Below are positions 1-7,247 of a stretch of DNA of 64,000 bases, piece after piece. Source of the stretch: Glycomyces paridis (GTDB taxonomy: Bacteria; Actinomycetota; Actinomycetes; Mycobacteriales; Micromonosporaceae); NCBI RefSeq assembly GCF_004912155.1, contig NZ_STGX01000010.1:162517-226516 (forward strand), given 5' to 3'. Each line of letters begins with the position of its first letter. The stretch's first letter is position 1. The notes under the pieces were generated by a model. The model saw only the letters and a list, made by a program, of their open reading frames with translations. It was not told where the DNA came from and made no database searches. The position numbers and the translations under genes were made by a program.

Positions 1-721
1 CCGGCCTGCCGTCCACATGCACCTCGAAGTGGACGTGGGAGCCGAAGGAGAAGCCGGTGTTCCCGGCGTGGGAGATGAGGTCGCCCGCGTCCACCCACTG
101 TCCGACCTGGACGTCGACCGCGGAGTTGTGCGCGTAGTACGTCTCCAGTCCGTCCCCGTGGTCGATGATGACGAGGTTCCCGAACCCGGACTCCCAGCCG
201 GCGTGCTTGACCGTCCCGGGATAGGCCGCGTAGACCGGGTCGCCGGTCTCGGCGTCGAAGTCGACGCCGTTGTGGTTGCGGCCCCAGCGCTCCCCGAACA
301 GGGAGGTGATGGTGATCTGGTCGAGCATCGGCGTCCACTCGATCTGCGGGCCCTGCGCGGTGACCGGCGAGGTCCGTCCGGTCTGGACGACCTCGCCCGG
401 CGCGCCGGTCCCCAGCGGCGCGGCGGACTCGTCCCCGCGGGACTCGGGGACGCTCGCCTCGGCGGCGAGCGCGGCGATGTCGGCGACCGCCTGCGAGGAG
501 CCGTGCCGCTCCTCGGCGGGCAGCCCGGCGGTCGTGGCCATGGCGACGATGGAGGCGCCGGCGACCGCGGACCCGACGACCGCGGTGTAGCGGCGCTGGG
601 ACCCGGCCAGGAGCGGCGCGAGCTCTGCCGCGAACGTGGCCCGGTGCTGGCCCCTCGTTCGGTGCGGCCGGTCGGCGTGGCGCCTGATGGTTCGGGCGAC
701 CGCCGGTCCGTGGTCGGACAC
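1..721 (-). CDS. M23 family metallopeptidase, C-terminus cut by window edge
   Basis: Peptidoglycan endopeptidase of the lysostaphin/LytM type, predicted to be exported and to cut peptide cross-links. Reading leftward from a GTG at 721, with a GGGAGGAAA ribosome site just upstream, gives a basic N-terminus, one hydrophobic segment around residues 45-60 (TAVVGSAVAGASIVAM) and a linker. The catalytic domain follows, with zinc motifs NHNGVDFD (HxxxD) and SHVHFEV (HxH). Sequence between them (DHGDGLETYYAH) is typical of M23. The last visible residues lie just after the HxH motif, so the domain is nearly complete but the stop is outside the window. The substrate is inferred from the family. Confidence 0.9.
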   Translation of the reverse strand, partial: MSDHGPAVARTIRRHADRPHRTRGQHRATFAAELAPLLAGSQRRYTAVVGSAVAGASIVAMATTAGLPAEERHGSSQAVADIAALAAEASVPESRGDESAAPLGTGAPGEVVQTGRTSPVTAQGPQIEWTPMLDQITITSLFGERWGRNHNGVDFDAETGDPVYAAYPGTVKHAGWESGFGNLVIIDHGDGLETYYAHNSAVDVQVGQWVDAGDLISHAGNTGFSFGSHVHFEVHVDGRP

Positions 722-840
722 TCTTTCCTCCCGCTCGACGGAGCGCTCAGAGGACGGGGTCGCGGGGCCGGGCCGCGGGGCGGCGGGGCTCCGGGGGGCC
801 GTCCGTGAGCGTGGCAACCGGGACACACTAACGCCGCGTC

Positions 841-873
841 CGCCGGGCGGGCGAGATTCGTCACCGCCCGGCG
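841..873 (-). terminator. Hairpin after the haem oxygenase gene
   Basis: Inverted repeat with 10-bp perfect arms (CGCCGGGCGG / CCGCCCGGCG) and a 13-nt loop, 30 bases beyond the stop of the minus-strand haem oxygenase gene. There is no strong T tract, so it is a probable rather than certain terminator. Confidence 0.4.
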
Positions 874-902
874 TGTCTCGACATTCGCGACATACCGAAC
901 GA

Positions 903-1874
903 CTATGGGCGGGCGTCGAGGAGGGCCTTGGACTCGGTGAAGATCCGCACGATCTCGGGGCGGACCTCGGCGCGCTCGGTCAGCGGCGCGGCCCACGGCA
1001 CGCGCAGCGGCGACTCGGCGCCGTCCACGGCGGCGGCGAAGTCGGCGCCCTCGCCGTCGAAGCCGGTCATGCGCGCCGACTCCGCTGCGGGCAGACCGCC
1101 CGCGCCGCGGCAGATGACGAGCGTGTCGGCCGCGTGGTCGGTGTTCATGTGGTGGCAGATCTGCGCGATCACCTTCGGGTCGAACGGGTTCGCGCCCAGG
1201 TTCGCGCCGAGCTCGGCGAGCATCGCCCCGTTGTGGTCGTAGGCGAGGAGGACCTCTTCGATGACGCGCTCGCGCTCGTCCTCGGGCAGGTCGACCGCGT
1301 CGAGCCGGGAGCGGTACTCCTCCTTGAACGCCTTGGGGCTCGCGATCCCCTCGAAGACGTAGAAGCCCGCGCCCAGGCCCTCGAAGCCGTAGTTGCGCCG
1401 CGCGGCCTTCCCGAAGGCCTGGCCGCCGGAGAGGTCGCCGAGGTAGCGGGTGTAGGCGTGGGCGATGTACCCGCCGGGGGTCGCGGCGGCCTCCTCGACG
1501 CGGGCGGCGTAGGCCGCGGTCGCGGGGAGCGGCTCGACGCCCGAGCGCCACTTCGGTCCCATGAGGAACGCCAGGTCGGCCTCGATCGCGTCCAGGCGCG
1601 CGAGCTCGGCGAACACGAACGGGCCCGCCACCGGGTCGCCCTCGTGGCGCTCGGCCGCGGCCTCGATGGCCGCGTAGACGAAGTACTGCTGCGCGTGCCA
1701 GCGGGTGTAGTCGCCGAGGCTGAGGGAGCCGTCGAAGAGCCGGTCGAACAGGCCGGGCACCCCGTCGGCCTCGTCGGCGGAAGGGTCGAGACCCTGATGG
1801 CGCGACCAGGAGGCCTCGCGTATCCGGGTCGAGAAGGGGAGCGGCCCGGCGGGCGCGGCGGTGTCGGCAGGCAT
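903..1874 (-). CDS. Haem oxygenase fused to a DUF2470 domain
   Basis: Predicted cytoplasmic haem-degrading enzyme that releases iron from haem (haem to biliverdin, CO and Fe2+). From ATG at 1874 the product has 323 residues. Residues about 10-215 are a haem oxygenase domain with the probable proximal His26 (SWSRHQGLD) and the hallmark GDLSGGQ near residue 142. Residues about 235-320 are a DUF2470 domain (ICHHMNTDHADT), as found in HugZ-like haem-utilisation proteins. Longer upstream starts exist in frame but would cross the iron box, so the ATG is preferred. An IdeR/DtxR-type operator lies 37 bases upstream, indicating iron repression. The fusion partner may help bind haem; that is inference. 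Confidence 0.9.
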   Translation of the reverse strand: MPADTAAPAGPLPFSTRIREASWSRHQGLDPSADEADGVPGLFDRLFDGSLSLGDYTRWHAQQYFVYAAIEAAAERHEGDPVAGPFVFAELARLDAIEADLAFLMGPKWRSGVEPLPATAAYAARVEEAAATPGGYIAHAYTRYLGDLSGGQAFGKAARRNYGFEGLGAGFYVFEGIASPKAFKEEYRSRLDAVDLPEDERERVIEEVLLAYDHNGAMLAELGANLGANPFDPKVIAQICHHMNTDHAADTLVICRGAGGLPAAESARMTGFDGEGADFAAAVDGAESPLRVPWAAPLTERAEVRPEIVRIFTESKALLDARP

Positions 1875-1911
1875 GGGCGGTTTCCTTATCGAACGGCGAA
1901 CGGGGGAGGAG

Positions 1912-1930
1912 TAAGGTAAGGCTAACCTAC
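1912..1930. promoter_or_regulatory. IdeR/DtxR iron box
   Basis: TAAGGTAAGGCTAACCTAC is a 19-bp imperfect palindrome differing at two positions from the DtxR/IdeR consensus TTAGGTTAGGCTAACCTAA. It sits directly upstream of the haem oxygenase gene, the place expected for an iron-dependent repressor site. The regulator itself is not in the window. Confidence 0.85.
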
Positions 1931-2145
1931 ATGACTGCTCGATGTGACGCGAGCGAACTCCCGACCCGTCAGCGACCGCCTGCGACCCATCGGCGAGAAT
2001 GTTGTGAACCGCACCCGGTGGTGCGGCCAACCAGAAAGAGCGCGAGAATCACGGTCGCAAGCCTTCCCTACCGCGATCCGACTGTGGCAACATTGGCTCA
2101 ACTGGTCCCCTTGACAGCACGTACTCACACCTCACGGGAGGCCTC

Positions 2146-2331
2146 GTGAAACCGGTCAGACTCTTCAAGCGACTCGGCGCCATCGCGGCGACGGGCCTCA
2201 TTGCGCTCGGCATCATCGCCGGAACCGCGTCCGCGGCCGCCGCCGGAGGGGTGTCCGGGGAGATCAACTCCGCGTCCGCCCCCAGCGAACCGGTCGTCTA
2301 CTCGACGTCCGTCTCGGGCGAGATCAACTAA
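2146..2331 (+). CDS. 61-residue secreted peptide with two VSGEIN repeats
   Basis: No family recognised. A GTG start follows a CGGGAGG ribosome site by five bases. Residues 1-30 are a good Sec signal peptide (KRLGAIAATGLIALGIIAG, then TASA). The predicted mature part is about 30 residues and carries VSGEIN twice, at residues 36-41 and as the very C-terminus (56-61). The two copies use different codons, so this is not a recent DNA duplication. A TTGACA hexamer lies about 30 bases upstream. The stop is 31 bases before a membrane c-di-GMP protein gene on the same strand, so co-transcription is likely. It could be a secreted signal or a small surface peptide; function is unknown. Confidence 0.65.
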   Translation: MKPVRLFKRLGAIAATGLIALGIIAGTASAAAAGGVSGEINSASAPSEPVVYSTSVSGEIN

Positions 2332-2362
2332 CGACCGAGAGCCCGGACATGGTCGACGTGCG

Positions 2363-4861
2363 ATGCCGGTGACAAGGGAGCGGTACCCGACACTCTTCCG
2401 GGTGCTGCCCTGGGTGATCACCGGCACCATGGTCGTAGCCGGGGCGGCGGGCCTCCTCTGGTACTCGCCGCCCCCGGCCTTTCCCGTCGTCCAGGGGATC
2501 CTCTTCGCCGCCGCGTTCATCGTCGGGCAGCGGGTGCTCATCCAGTACCACGCCCGCGGGATGGGCATCGCGTTCAACCTGACCGACATCCCGCTGGTCA
2601 TCGCCCTGTTCTACCTGCCTCCCTTCTGGGTGGTGGCGACCAAGTGCTTCGCGGCGCTCCTGTTCTACGCGTGGCGGTACATCCGCGAGGACATCGGCGT
2701 GCTCAAGCCGCTGTTCAACACCGGCCTCGTGACCGCCGGGACCACGGTGACGGTCCTCTACGTCGACTACCTCGGCCTCGGCGCCGCCTCCGATCCCCGC
2801 ACCTGGTTCGTCCTCATCTCCGCGATCGTCATCACCGGCATCGTGACGACCGTGTTCATCTCGGCGATGCTGTACGCCCTCTCAGGATGGAAGAGCGTCG
2901 TCAAGGCCTGGATCGGCTTCGTCCTCACGCTCATCGGCCCCGTCCTCGGCGCCTGCGTCGGCGTCATGTTCCTCGTCCTGCTCGACGCGAGCATCTGGAC
3001 CGGCGTGCTCATCGCCGCCGTCGTCGCCGCCTTCATCTACCTCGCCCGCAGCTACGCGGTCCTGCGCCGGCAGCGCCAAGTGCTCCGCGAGCTCAACGAG
3101 TTCACGCAGCTCGTGGTCGACTCCGTCCACACCAAACGGCTCATCGACGCCATGCTCGGGCGCCTGCGGGACATCCTGTCGGCCGAGACCGCCACCGTGT
3201 GGGTCCCCGCCGCGGGCCGCTACCCGCAGATCCGGCTCACCTCCTCGCTCGACGACCAGGGGCTCACCGACCTCGACCCGGTCCCCGACGGCCTCCAGCA
3301 GGAGGTCATGGACTCCGGCAGGGGCGTGCTCCTCAACCCCCGCAACGGCACGCGGGCCCAGCGCGAGGCCCTCGAGGCCGCGGGACTGCGCGGGGCCATG
3401 CTCGTGCCCCTGCGCTCGGGCGACGAGGTCTACGGCTGCCTCTCCGTGGCCGACCGCATCGGCGGCGAGATCTCCCACTTCGTGCCCGTCGACCTCCAGC
3501 TCCTGGAGACCATCGCCGCCAACGTCGGCATCGCCGTCCAGAACGAGCGCCTGCTCGACCAGCTGCGCTACGACGCCTACCACGACCCGCTCACGCGCCT
3601 CCCGAGCCGCCGCCGGTCCCTTGAGGCGCTCCAGGAGGCCCTGTCGATCACCGTGCCCGGCGAGGTCGTCGCCGTGCTCATGTTCGATGTGGACGCCCTC
3701 CACGAGATCAACGACGCGCTCGGCCACGAGGCCGGGGACACCGCCCTCGCCGAGTTCGCCCGCCGCCTCAAGGCCCACGCGCCCGCCGCGTCCTTCATCG
3801 GCCGCATCGACTCCGACGAGTTCATCCTCCAGACCCGCCTCGCCTCCACCGACGCCGCCGTCGAGACCGCCCGGCGCCTGCGCACCGAACTCCAGGGGCC
3901 CTTCGAGGTCGGCGGCGTCGCCGTGAGCCTCTCGGCCGCCGTCGGCGTCGTCACCCACCCCGACTTCGCCGCCGACGCCGACGAGCTCCTCAAACGCGCC
4001 GACGGCGCCACCAGGCAGGCCAAGCACGCCGCCGACGGCGTCCAGCTCTACCACTCGGGCCTGGAGTCGGAGAGCCTGCGCCGCATCGGCCTCGCCGCCG
4101 ACCTTCGCCGCGCCCTCGACCGCCGCAAGCTCGAAGTGCACTTCCAGCCGAAGGTCCGCCTCGACCGGGACCTCGGCGAGCCCGGCGCCGTCATCGGCGC
4201 CGAAGCGCTCGTGCGCTGGCCCCACCCGACCTTCGGGCTCGTCGCCCCCGAGGAGTTCATCCCGATCGCGGCCTCCACCGGGCAGCTCGGCCAGCTCACC
4301 GAGATCGTCCTGGACGAGGCCCTGCGCCGCTCGGCCGAGTGGGCCAGGGCCGACGGGCCGCTGCCGATGGCCGTCAACCTGTCGCCGCGCACGCTCGCCG
4401 ACGCGGGCTTCCCCGACGCCGTCGCGGCCCTCCTGGAGCGCCACGGCGTGCCCCCCGAGCGGCTGACGTTCGAGATCACCGAGGACGACGTGGTCTCCGC
4501 CGAGCCGCGCCTGACGCCCGCGCTCGACCGGCTCCACGCGATGGGCGTGCGCCTGTCGGTGGACGACTTCGGCACCGGGTACTCCTCGCTGGCGTACCTG
4601 CGGCGCCTGCCGGTCCAGGAGATCAAGATCGACCTGCGGTTCGTGCAGGGCATGGCGACCGACGCCGACGACCGGGCGATCGTGGAGGCCGTGCTCGGCC
4701 TCGCCCGCCACTTCGCCATCGAGGTCGTCGCCGAGGGCATCGAGGCGCACCGGACCGTCGAGGAGCTGCGCGAGCTGGAGTGCGAGGCCGGCCAGGGCTA
4801 CTACTTCTCGCGCCCTCTGCCGCCCGACCGCTTCGCCGCCTGGCTGGAGAACCTGGGCTGA
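2363..4861 (+). CDS. Membrane GAF-GGDEF-EAL protein, likely c-di-GMP phosphodiesterase
   Basis: About 832 residues. Seven or eight membrane segments fill residues about 14-245 (MASE-like sensor region), followed by a GAF-like domain (about 265-410), a GGDEF domain (about 430-570) and an EAL domain (about 590-830). The GGDEF signature is degenerate (RIDSDEF), so cyclase activity is doubtful. The EAL domain keeps EALVRW, NLSPRTL, EITEDD, DDFGTGYSSL, IKID and EGIE, the residues needed for metal binding and hydrolysis. The likely role is c-di-GMP breakdown, with the GGDEF half as a GTP sensor (inference). ATG at 2363 is chosen because earlier codons overlap the upstream peptide gene. No strong ribosome site is visible. 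Confidence 0.9.
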   Translation: MPVTRERYPTLFRVLPWVITGTMVVAGAAGLLWYSPPPAFPVVQGILFAAAFIVGQRVLIQYHARGMGIAFNLTDIPLVIALFYLPPFWVVATKCFAALLFYAWRYIREDIGVLKPLFNTGLVTAGTTVTVLYVDYLGLGAASDPRTWFVLISAIVITGIVTTVFISAMLYALSGWKSVVKAWIGFVLTLIGPVLGACVGVMFLVLLDASIWTGVLIAAVVAAFIYLARSYAVLRRQRQVLRELNEFTQLVVDSVHTKRLIDAMLGRLRDILSAETATVWVPAAGRYPQIRLTSSLDDQGLTDLDPVPDGLQQEVMDSGRGVLLNPRNGTRAQREALEAAGLRGAMLVPLRSGDEVYGCLSVADRIGGEISHFVPVDLQLLETIAANVGIAVQNERLLDQLRYDAYHDPLTRLPSRRRSLEALQEALSITVPGEVVAVLMFDVDALHEINDALGHEAGDTALAEFARRLKAHAPAASFIGRIDSDEFILQTRLASTDAAVETARRLRTELQGPFEVGGVAVSLSAAVGVVTHPDFAADADELLKRADGATRQAKHAADGVQLYHSGLESESLRRIGLAADLRRALDRRKLEVHFQPKVRLDRDLGEPGAVIGAEALVRWPHPTFGLVAPEEFIPIAASTGQLGQLTEIVLDEALRRSAEWARADGPLPMAVNLSPRTLADAGFPDAVAALLERHGVPPERLTFEITEDDVVSAEPRLTPALDRLHAMGVRLSVDDFGTGYSSLAYLRRLPVQEIKIDLRFVQGMATDADDRAIVEAVLGLARHFAIEVVAEGIEAHRTVEELRELECEAGQGYYFSRPLPPDRFAAWLENLG

Positions 4862-4971
4862 TCCGCGGGCCCCGGAGGCGCCTGTGGCACGCGCCGCAGG
4901 GCGGGCCCCGCTTCGGCGGAGCCGCCGCCGTCATGTACTCTTGTCAAGGCCGCGAGGGAAGCTTCGCGAAC

Positions 4972-5044
4972 GCCCCCTTAGCTCAGTCGGCAGAGCGTCT
5001 CCATGGTAAGGAGAAGGTCTACGGTTCGATTCCGTAAGGGGGCT
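4972..5044 (+). tRNA. tRNA-Thr (GGT)
   Basis: Complete cloverleaf: acceptor GCCCCCT/AGGGGGC, D arm GCTC, anticodon stem TCTCC/GGAGA with loop ATGGTAA giving anticodon GGT, and T arm TACGG-TTCGATT-CCGTA. No encoded CCA. A possible -10 hexamer TACTCT lies at 4936-4941. Confidence 0.95.
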
Positions 5045-5049
5045 CGGTA

Positions 5050-5077
5050 GCACTCCGATTCCTTCGGAACGGAGTGC
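5050..5077 (+). terminator. Hairpin between tRNA-Thr and tRNA-Met
   Basis: GCACTCCG pairs with CGGAGTGC around an inner TTCC/GGAA stem. It is a stable hairpin without a T tract, so it could be a terminator or a processing signal for a joint tRNA transcript. Confidence 0.4.
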
Positions 5078-5136
5078 GGTACTGCTCACACGGTCCCTCC
5101 GTTCCAGGCGGGACGTCGAGGTGGCAGTGAGCGCAC

Positions 5137-5208
5137 GGCGGTGTAGCTCAGTGGTAGAGCAAACGACTCATAATCGTTGTGTCGGCAGTTCGATCCTGCC
5201 CATCGCTA
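5137..5208 (+). tRNA. tRNA-Met (CAT), elongator type
   Basis: Acceptor GGCGGTG/CATCGCT (with G-U pairs), D arm GCTC..GAGC, anticodon stem AACGA/TCGTT with loop CTCATAA giving CAT, T arm GGCAG/CTGCC. It lacks the GGG/CCC anticodon-stem pairs of initiators, so elongator Met is preferred; Ile-lysidine cannot be fully excluded. The order tRNA-Thr, tRNA-Met, rpmG, hadA, hadB matches mycobacteria. Confidence 0.92.
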
Positions 5209-5211
5209 CTT

Positions 5212-5252
5212 TTGTAAAGCGTCGACCACCGAGGTATGCTGGTCGACGCTTT
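5212..5252 (+). promoter_or_regulatory. rpmG promoter within a perfect palindrome
   Basis: TTGTAA (5212-5217) and TATGCT (5235-5240) are spaced by 17 bases, a good sigma-70-type promoter for rpmG. They overlap a 13-bp perfect inverted repeat, AAAGCGTCGACCA (5216-5228) and TGGTCGACGCTTT (5240-5252). The palindrome could also terminate the tRNA-Met transcript, so one sequence may end one transcript and start the next. Confidence 0.55.
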
Positions 5253-5308
5253 GTTTCGTTCGTAGAACCGGCCCACCGGCCGGTTCGGTCAAGAGGAAGG
5301 CACTCATC

Positions 5309-5476
5309 GTGGCCAAGGCTACTGACGTCCGCCCCAAGATCACCATGGCGTGCGTGGAGTGCAAGGAGCGCAACTACATCACGAAGAAGAACCGTCGGAA
5401 CAACCCCGACCGGCTCGAGCTCAAGAAGTACTGCCGCCGCTGCAAGACCTCGCAGGTCCACAAAGAGACCCGCTAG
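5309..5476 (+). CDS. rpmG: 50S ribosomal protein L33
   Basis: A 55-residue ribosomal protein with the zinc-ribbon form of L33: CVEC near residue 15 and CRRC near residue 42, separated by the conserved [20 protein letters not shown] region. The GTG start follows the purine-rich site AAGAGGAAGG. The length is standard for the Cys-containing (C+) paralogue. It is probably the first gene of a transcript continuing into hadA, 16 bases downstream, as in mycobacteria. Confidence 0.97.
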   Translation: MAKATDVRPKITMACVECKERNYITKKNRRNNPDRLELKKYCRRCKTSQVHKETR

Positions 5477-5492
5477 TCCTCCAGCCCGGCAC

Positions 5493-5891
5493 ATGCTCAA
5501 TCCTTCGTATGTGGGCCGGTCCTTGCCGACCACCGCACCGGTGACGATCACCGCCGAGTCGGTGACCCGTTTCGCCCGGTCCCTCGGACTGGCCGACGAC
5601 GGATCGGTACCCCCCACCTACTTGATATCGCTCACGCTGCCCGCGGCGGACCCGCTCGTCGACGACCCCGAATTCGGTCTCGACTTCAGCAGGGTGCTCC
5701 ACCGCGAGCAGCGTTTCGCGTACCACCGCGAGCTGCGGGCGGGCGACGCCGTCGCGTGCACCGTCACCGTCGAGTCGGTCAAGACCGTGGCCGGGAACGA
5801 CCTCCTCGCCCTCCACACCGGTGTCACCGACGCCGAAGGCCTCGCCGCCGAGGTGTGGACCACCTTGTTCGTGGCGGGAGACCCCTCATGA
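5493..5891 (+). CDS. hadA: (3R)-hydroxyacyl-ACP dehydratase subunit HadA-like
   Basis: A 132-residue hot-dog protein of the MaoC N-terminal/FAS1-dehydratase-like family. In mycobacteria HadA is the substrate-binding, non-catalytic subunit of the type II fatty acid synthase dehydratase and pairs with HadB. Visible family features are the N-terminal YVGRSLPTTAPVTITAESVTRFA and the strand LHREQRFAYHRELRAGDAV. The catalytic DxNxxH motif is absent, as expected for HadA. It overlaps hadB by four bases (ATGA), consistent with a fixed heterodimer. Start ATG at 5493 is the first that gives the conserved N-terminus. Confidence 0.85.
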   Translation: MLNPSYVGRSLPTTAPVTITAESVTRFARSLGLADDGSVPPTYLISLTLPAADPLVDDPEFGLDFSRVLHREQRFAYHRELRAGDAVACTVTVESVKTVAGNDLLALHTGVTDAEGLAAEVWTTLFVAGDPS

Positions 5892-7222
5892 GTCTCGCGG
5901 ACCTCACCGCGGGCGAGACCGCGTTCACGACCCCCTTCACCGTGGTGCGCTCGGACCTCGTCGCCTACGCCGACGCCTCCGGCGACCACAACCCCATCCA
6001 CCTCGACGAGGCCGCGGCCGAGGCCGCCGGGCTCCCCGACGTCATCGCCCACGGCATGTACACGATGGGCCTGGTCTCCCGGGCGGTCCTCGAATGGGCC
6101 GCGTCCACCGGTGAGACCCTGCGCCTCACCGAGTTCTCCGCGCGCTTCGCGCGTCCCGTGGTCGTGCCCGCCGACGGCGGCGCCGACCTCGTGGTCGAGG
6201 CGAAGGTCCGCAGGGCCGACGCGGACTCGGTCGAACTGACCGTGACCGTCACCAGCGGCGGCGAACGCGTCCTGGCCCCGGCCCGGGCGACCCTCACCGC
6301 GAACTAGACGCAAAGAACGGCGCGGACCGCGAGGTCCGCGCCGTTCTTTGCGTCGTCCACAGCCTGTGGATAACCCCGAGTAGTCGAAGAAGCCCTTGCC
6401 GCTCTTGCGGCCGATGGACCCCGAGGCGACCATCCGGCGCAGTAGCGCGGGAGGGAAGAACTTCGGGTCGGCGGTGTCCTCGTAGATGTTCTCGGTGGCG
6501 TGCGAGATGACGTCGATGCCGGTGAGGTCGGCGGTGGCGAGCGGGCCCATCGGGTGGCCGAAGCCGAGGCGGCAGGCGGTGTCGAGGTCCTCGGCGGAGA
6601 TGACGCCGTCCTCCACGAGCCGGGCCGCCTCGTTGATGAACGCGCAGATGAGGCGGGTGGTCGCGAACCCGGCGACGTCCCGGTTGACGACCACACAGGT
6701 CTTCCCGGCCGCTTCGGCGAACTCGCGGGCCGTCCGCAGGGCCTCGTCGGAGGTGTGCAGGCCGCGGATGAGTTCGCACAGCGCCATCATCGGCACGGGG
6801 GAGAAGAAGTGGGTGCCGACCACGCGCTCGGGGTGCGAGGCGGCGGCGGCGATCTCGGTGATGGGGATCGCGGAGGTGTTCGTCGCCAGGACGGTGTCGC
6901 TCGCGCAGACCGCCGAGAGCTTCCGGAAGACCTCCTGCTTGACGTCGACGCGTTCGAAGACGGCCTCGACGACGATCGCGGCGCCGGCCGCGTCGGCGAT
7001 GTCGGTGGAGCGGGTGACGCGCGAACGTGCGGCCGCGGCCTCCTCGGCGCCGATCCTGCCCTTCTTGACGAAGCGGTCCAGGGAGTCCCGTATGGCCGCC
7101 TCGGCGCGGTCGAGCGCGCCCGCGTCCGTGTCGATGAGCGTGACGTTCCGGCCGCCGAGGCTTGTGACCTGTGCGATGCCCGAACCCATGAGTCCCGAAC
7201 CGATTACCGCGACTTGTGTCAT
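5618..7222 (-). CDS. 3-hydroxybutyryl-CoA dehydrogenase with non-stop C-terminal extension
   Basis: Residues 1-282 form a complete NAD-dependent 3-hydroxyacyl-CoA dehydrogenase: Rossmann motif VIGSGLMGSGIAQ, catalytic HFFSPVPMM, NRDVAGFATTRL and FGHPMGP, ending GRKSGKGFFDYSG at about base 6378. Family members stop within a few residues of that point. Here the frame runs on without a stop through a TTA codon, the DnaA-like sites, the terminator and antisense hadB/hadA to base 5618 (534 residues in all). The tail resembles nothing and mirrors hadAB codons, so it is probably a lost stop or frameshift near the 3' end. The ATG at 7222 has no clear ribosome site and a TATAGC -10-like element close by, so it may be leaderless. 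Confidence 0.75.
   Translation of the reverse strand: MTQVAVIGSGLMGSGIAQVTSLGGRNVTLIDTDAGALDRAEAAIRDSLDRFVKKGRIGAEEAAAARSRVTRSTDIADAAGAAIVVEAVFERVDVKQEVFRKLSAVCASDTVLATNTSAIPITEIAAAASHPERVVGTHFFSPVPMMALCELIRGLHTSDEALRTAREFAEAAGKTCVVVNRDVAGFATTRLICAFINEAARLVEDGVISAEDLDTACRLGFGHPMGPLATADLTGIDVISHATENIYEDTADPKFFPPALLRRMVASGSIGRKSGKGFFDYSGLSTGCGRRKERRGPRGPRRSLRLVRGEGRPGRGQDAFAAAGDGHGQFDRVRVGPADLRLDHEVGAAVGGHDHGTREARGELGEAQGLTGGRGPFEDRPGDQAHRVHAVGDDVGEPGGLGRGLVEVDGVVVAGGVGVGDEVRAHHGEGGRERGLARGEVRETHEGSPATNKVVHTSAARPSASVTPVWRARRSFPATVLTDSTVTVHATASPARSSRWYAKRCSRWSTLLKSRPNSGSSTSGSAAGSVSDIK
5888..6307 (+). CDS. hadB: (3R)-hydroxyacyl-ACP dehydratase catalytic subunit HadB-like
   Basis: A 139-residue MaoC-type hot-dog hydratase. 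The catalytic motif is SGDHNPIHLDEAAA near residue 32 (Asp and His of DxNPIH), followed by LPDVIAHGMYTMGL, both standard for R-specific enoyl hydratases. With HadA it should dehydrate 3-hydroxyacyl-ACP in fatty acid elongation. No hadC, tRNA-Trp, secE or nusG follows as it would in mycobacteria; a convergent dehydrogenase gene is present instead. Its stop overlaps the first base of a long palindromic terminator. Confidence 0.88.
   Translation: MSLADLTAGETAFTTPFTVVRSDLVAYADASGDHNPIHLDEAAAEAAGLPDVIAHGMYTMGLVSRAVLEWAASTGETLRLTEFSARFARPVVVPADGGADLVVEAKVRRADADSVELTVTVTSGGERVLAPARATLTAN
6307..6354. terminator. Long bidirectional terminator
   Basis: A perfect 22-bp inverted repeat: the arms start GACGCAAAGAACGG and CCGTTCTTTGCGTC reads back on the other side, with a GCGA loop. 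It lies between convergent hadB and the dehydrogenase gene, where a two-way terminator is expected. No T tract is needed for such long G+C stems in actinobacteria. Confidence 0.8.
6353..6373. other. Inverted pair of DnaA-box-like 9-mers
   Basis: TTATCCACA (minus strand, 6373-6365) is an exact match to the classical DnaA box, and TCGTCCACA (plus strand, 6353-6361) differs by one base from the actinobacterial form TTGTCCACA. They face each other across CCT and form the palindrome TCCACAG-C-CTGTGGA. There is no origin or replication gene nearby, so this may be a DnaA titration site, a short hairpin or chance. Confidence 0.35.
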
Positions 7223-7247
7223 GCACGGAGGCTATATGGTCGTGGGC

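Noticed and set aside
722..902. c-di-AMP (ydaO) riboswitch upstream of the M23 gene
   Set aside because: Such riboswitches often precede cell-wall hydrolase genes, but the conserved core was not found in this short region.
2882..4750. Long minus-strand frame opposite the GGDEF-EAL gene
   Set aside because: Typical shadow frame caused by G+C-rich third positions; the plus-strand protein has full domain support.
6304..6696. Alternative frames ending the dehydrogenase at 6304 or 6294
   Set aside because: They need a frameshift; they are mentioned as possible corrections but not annotated as genes.
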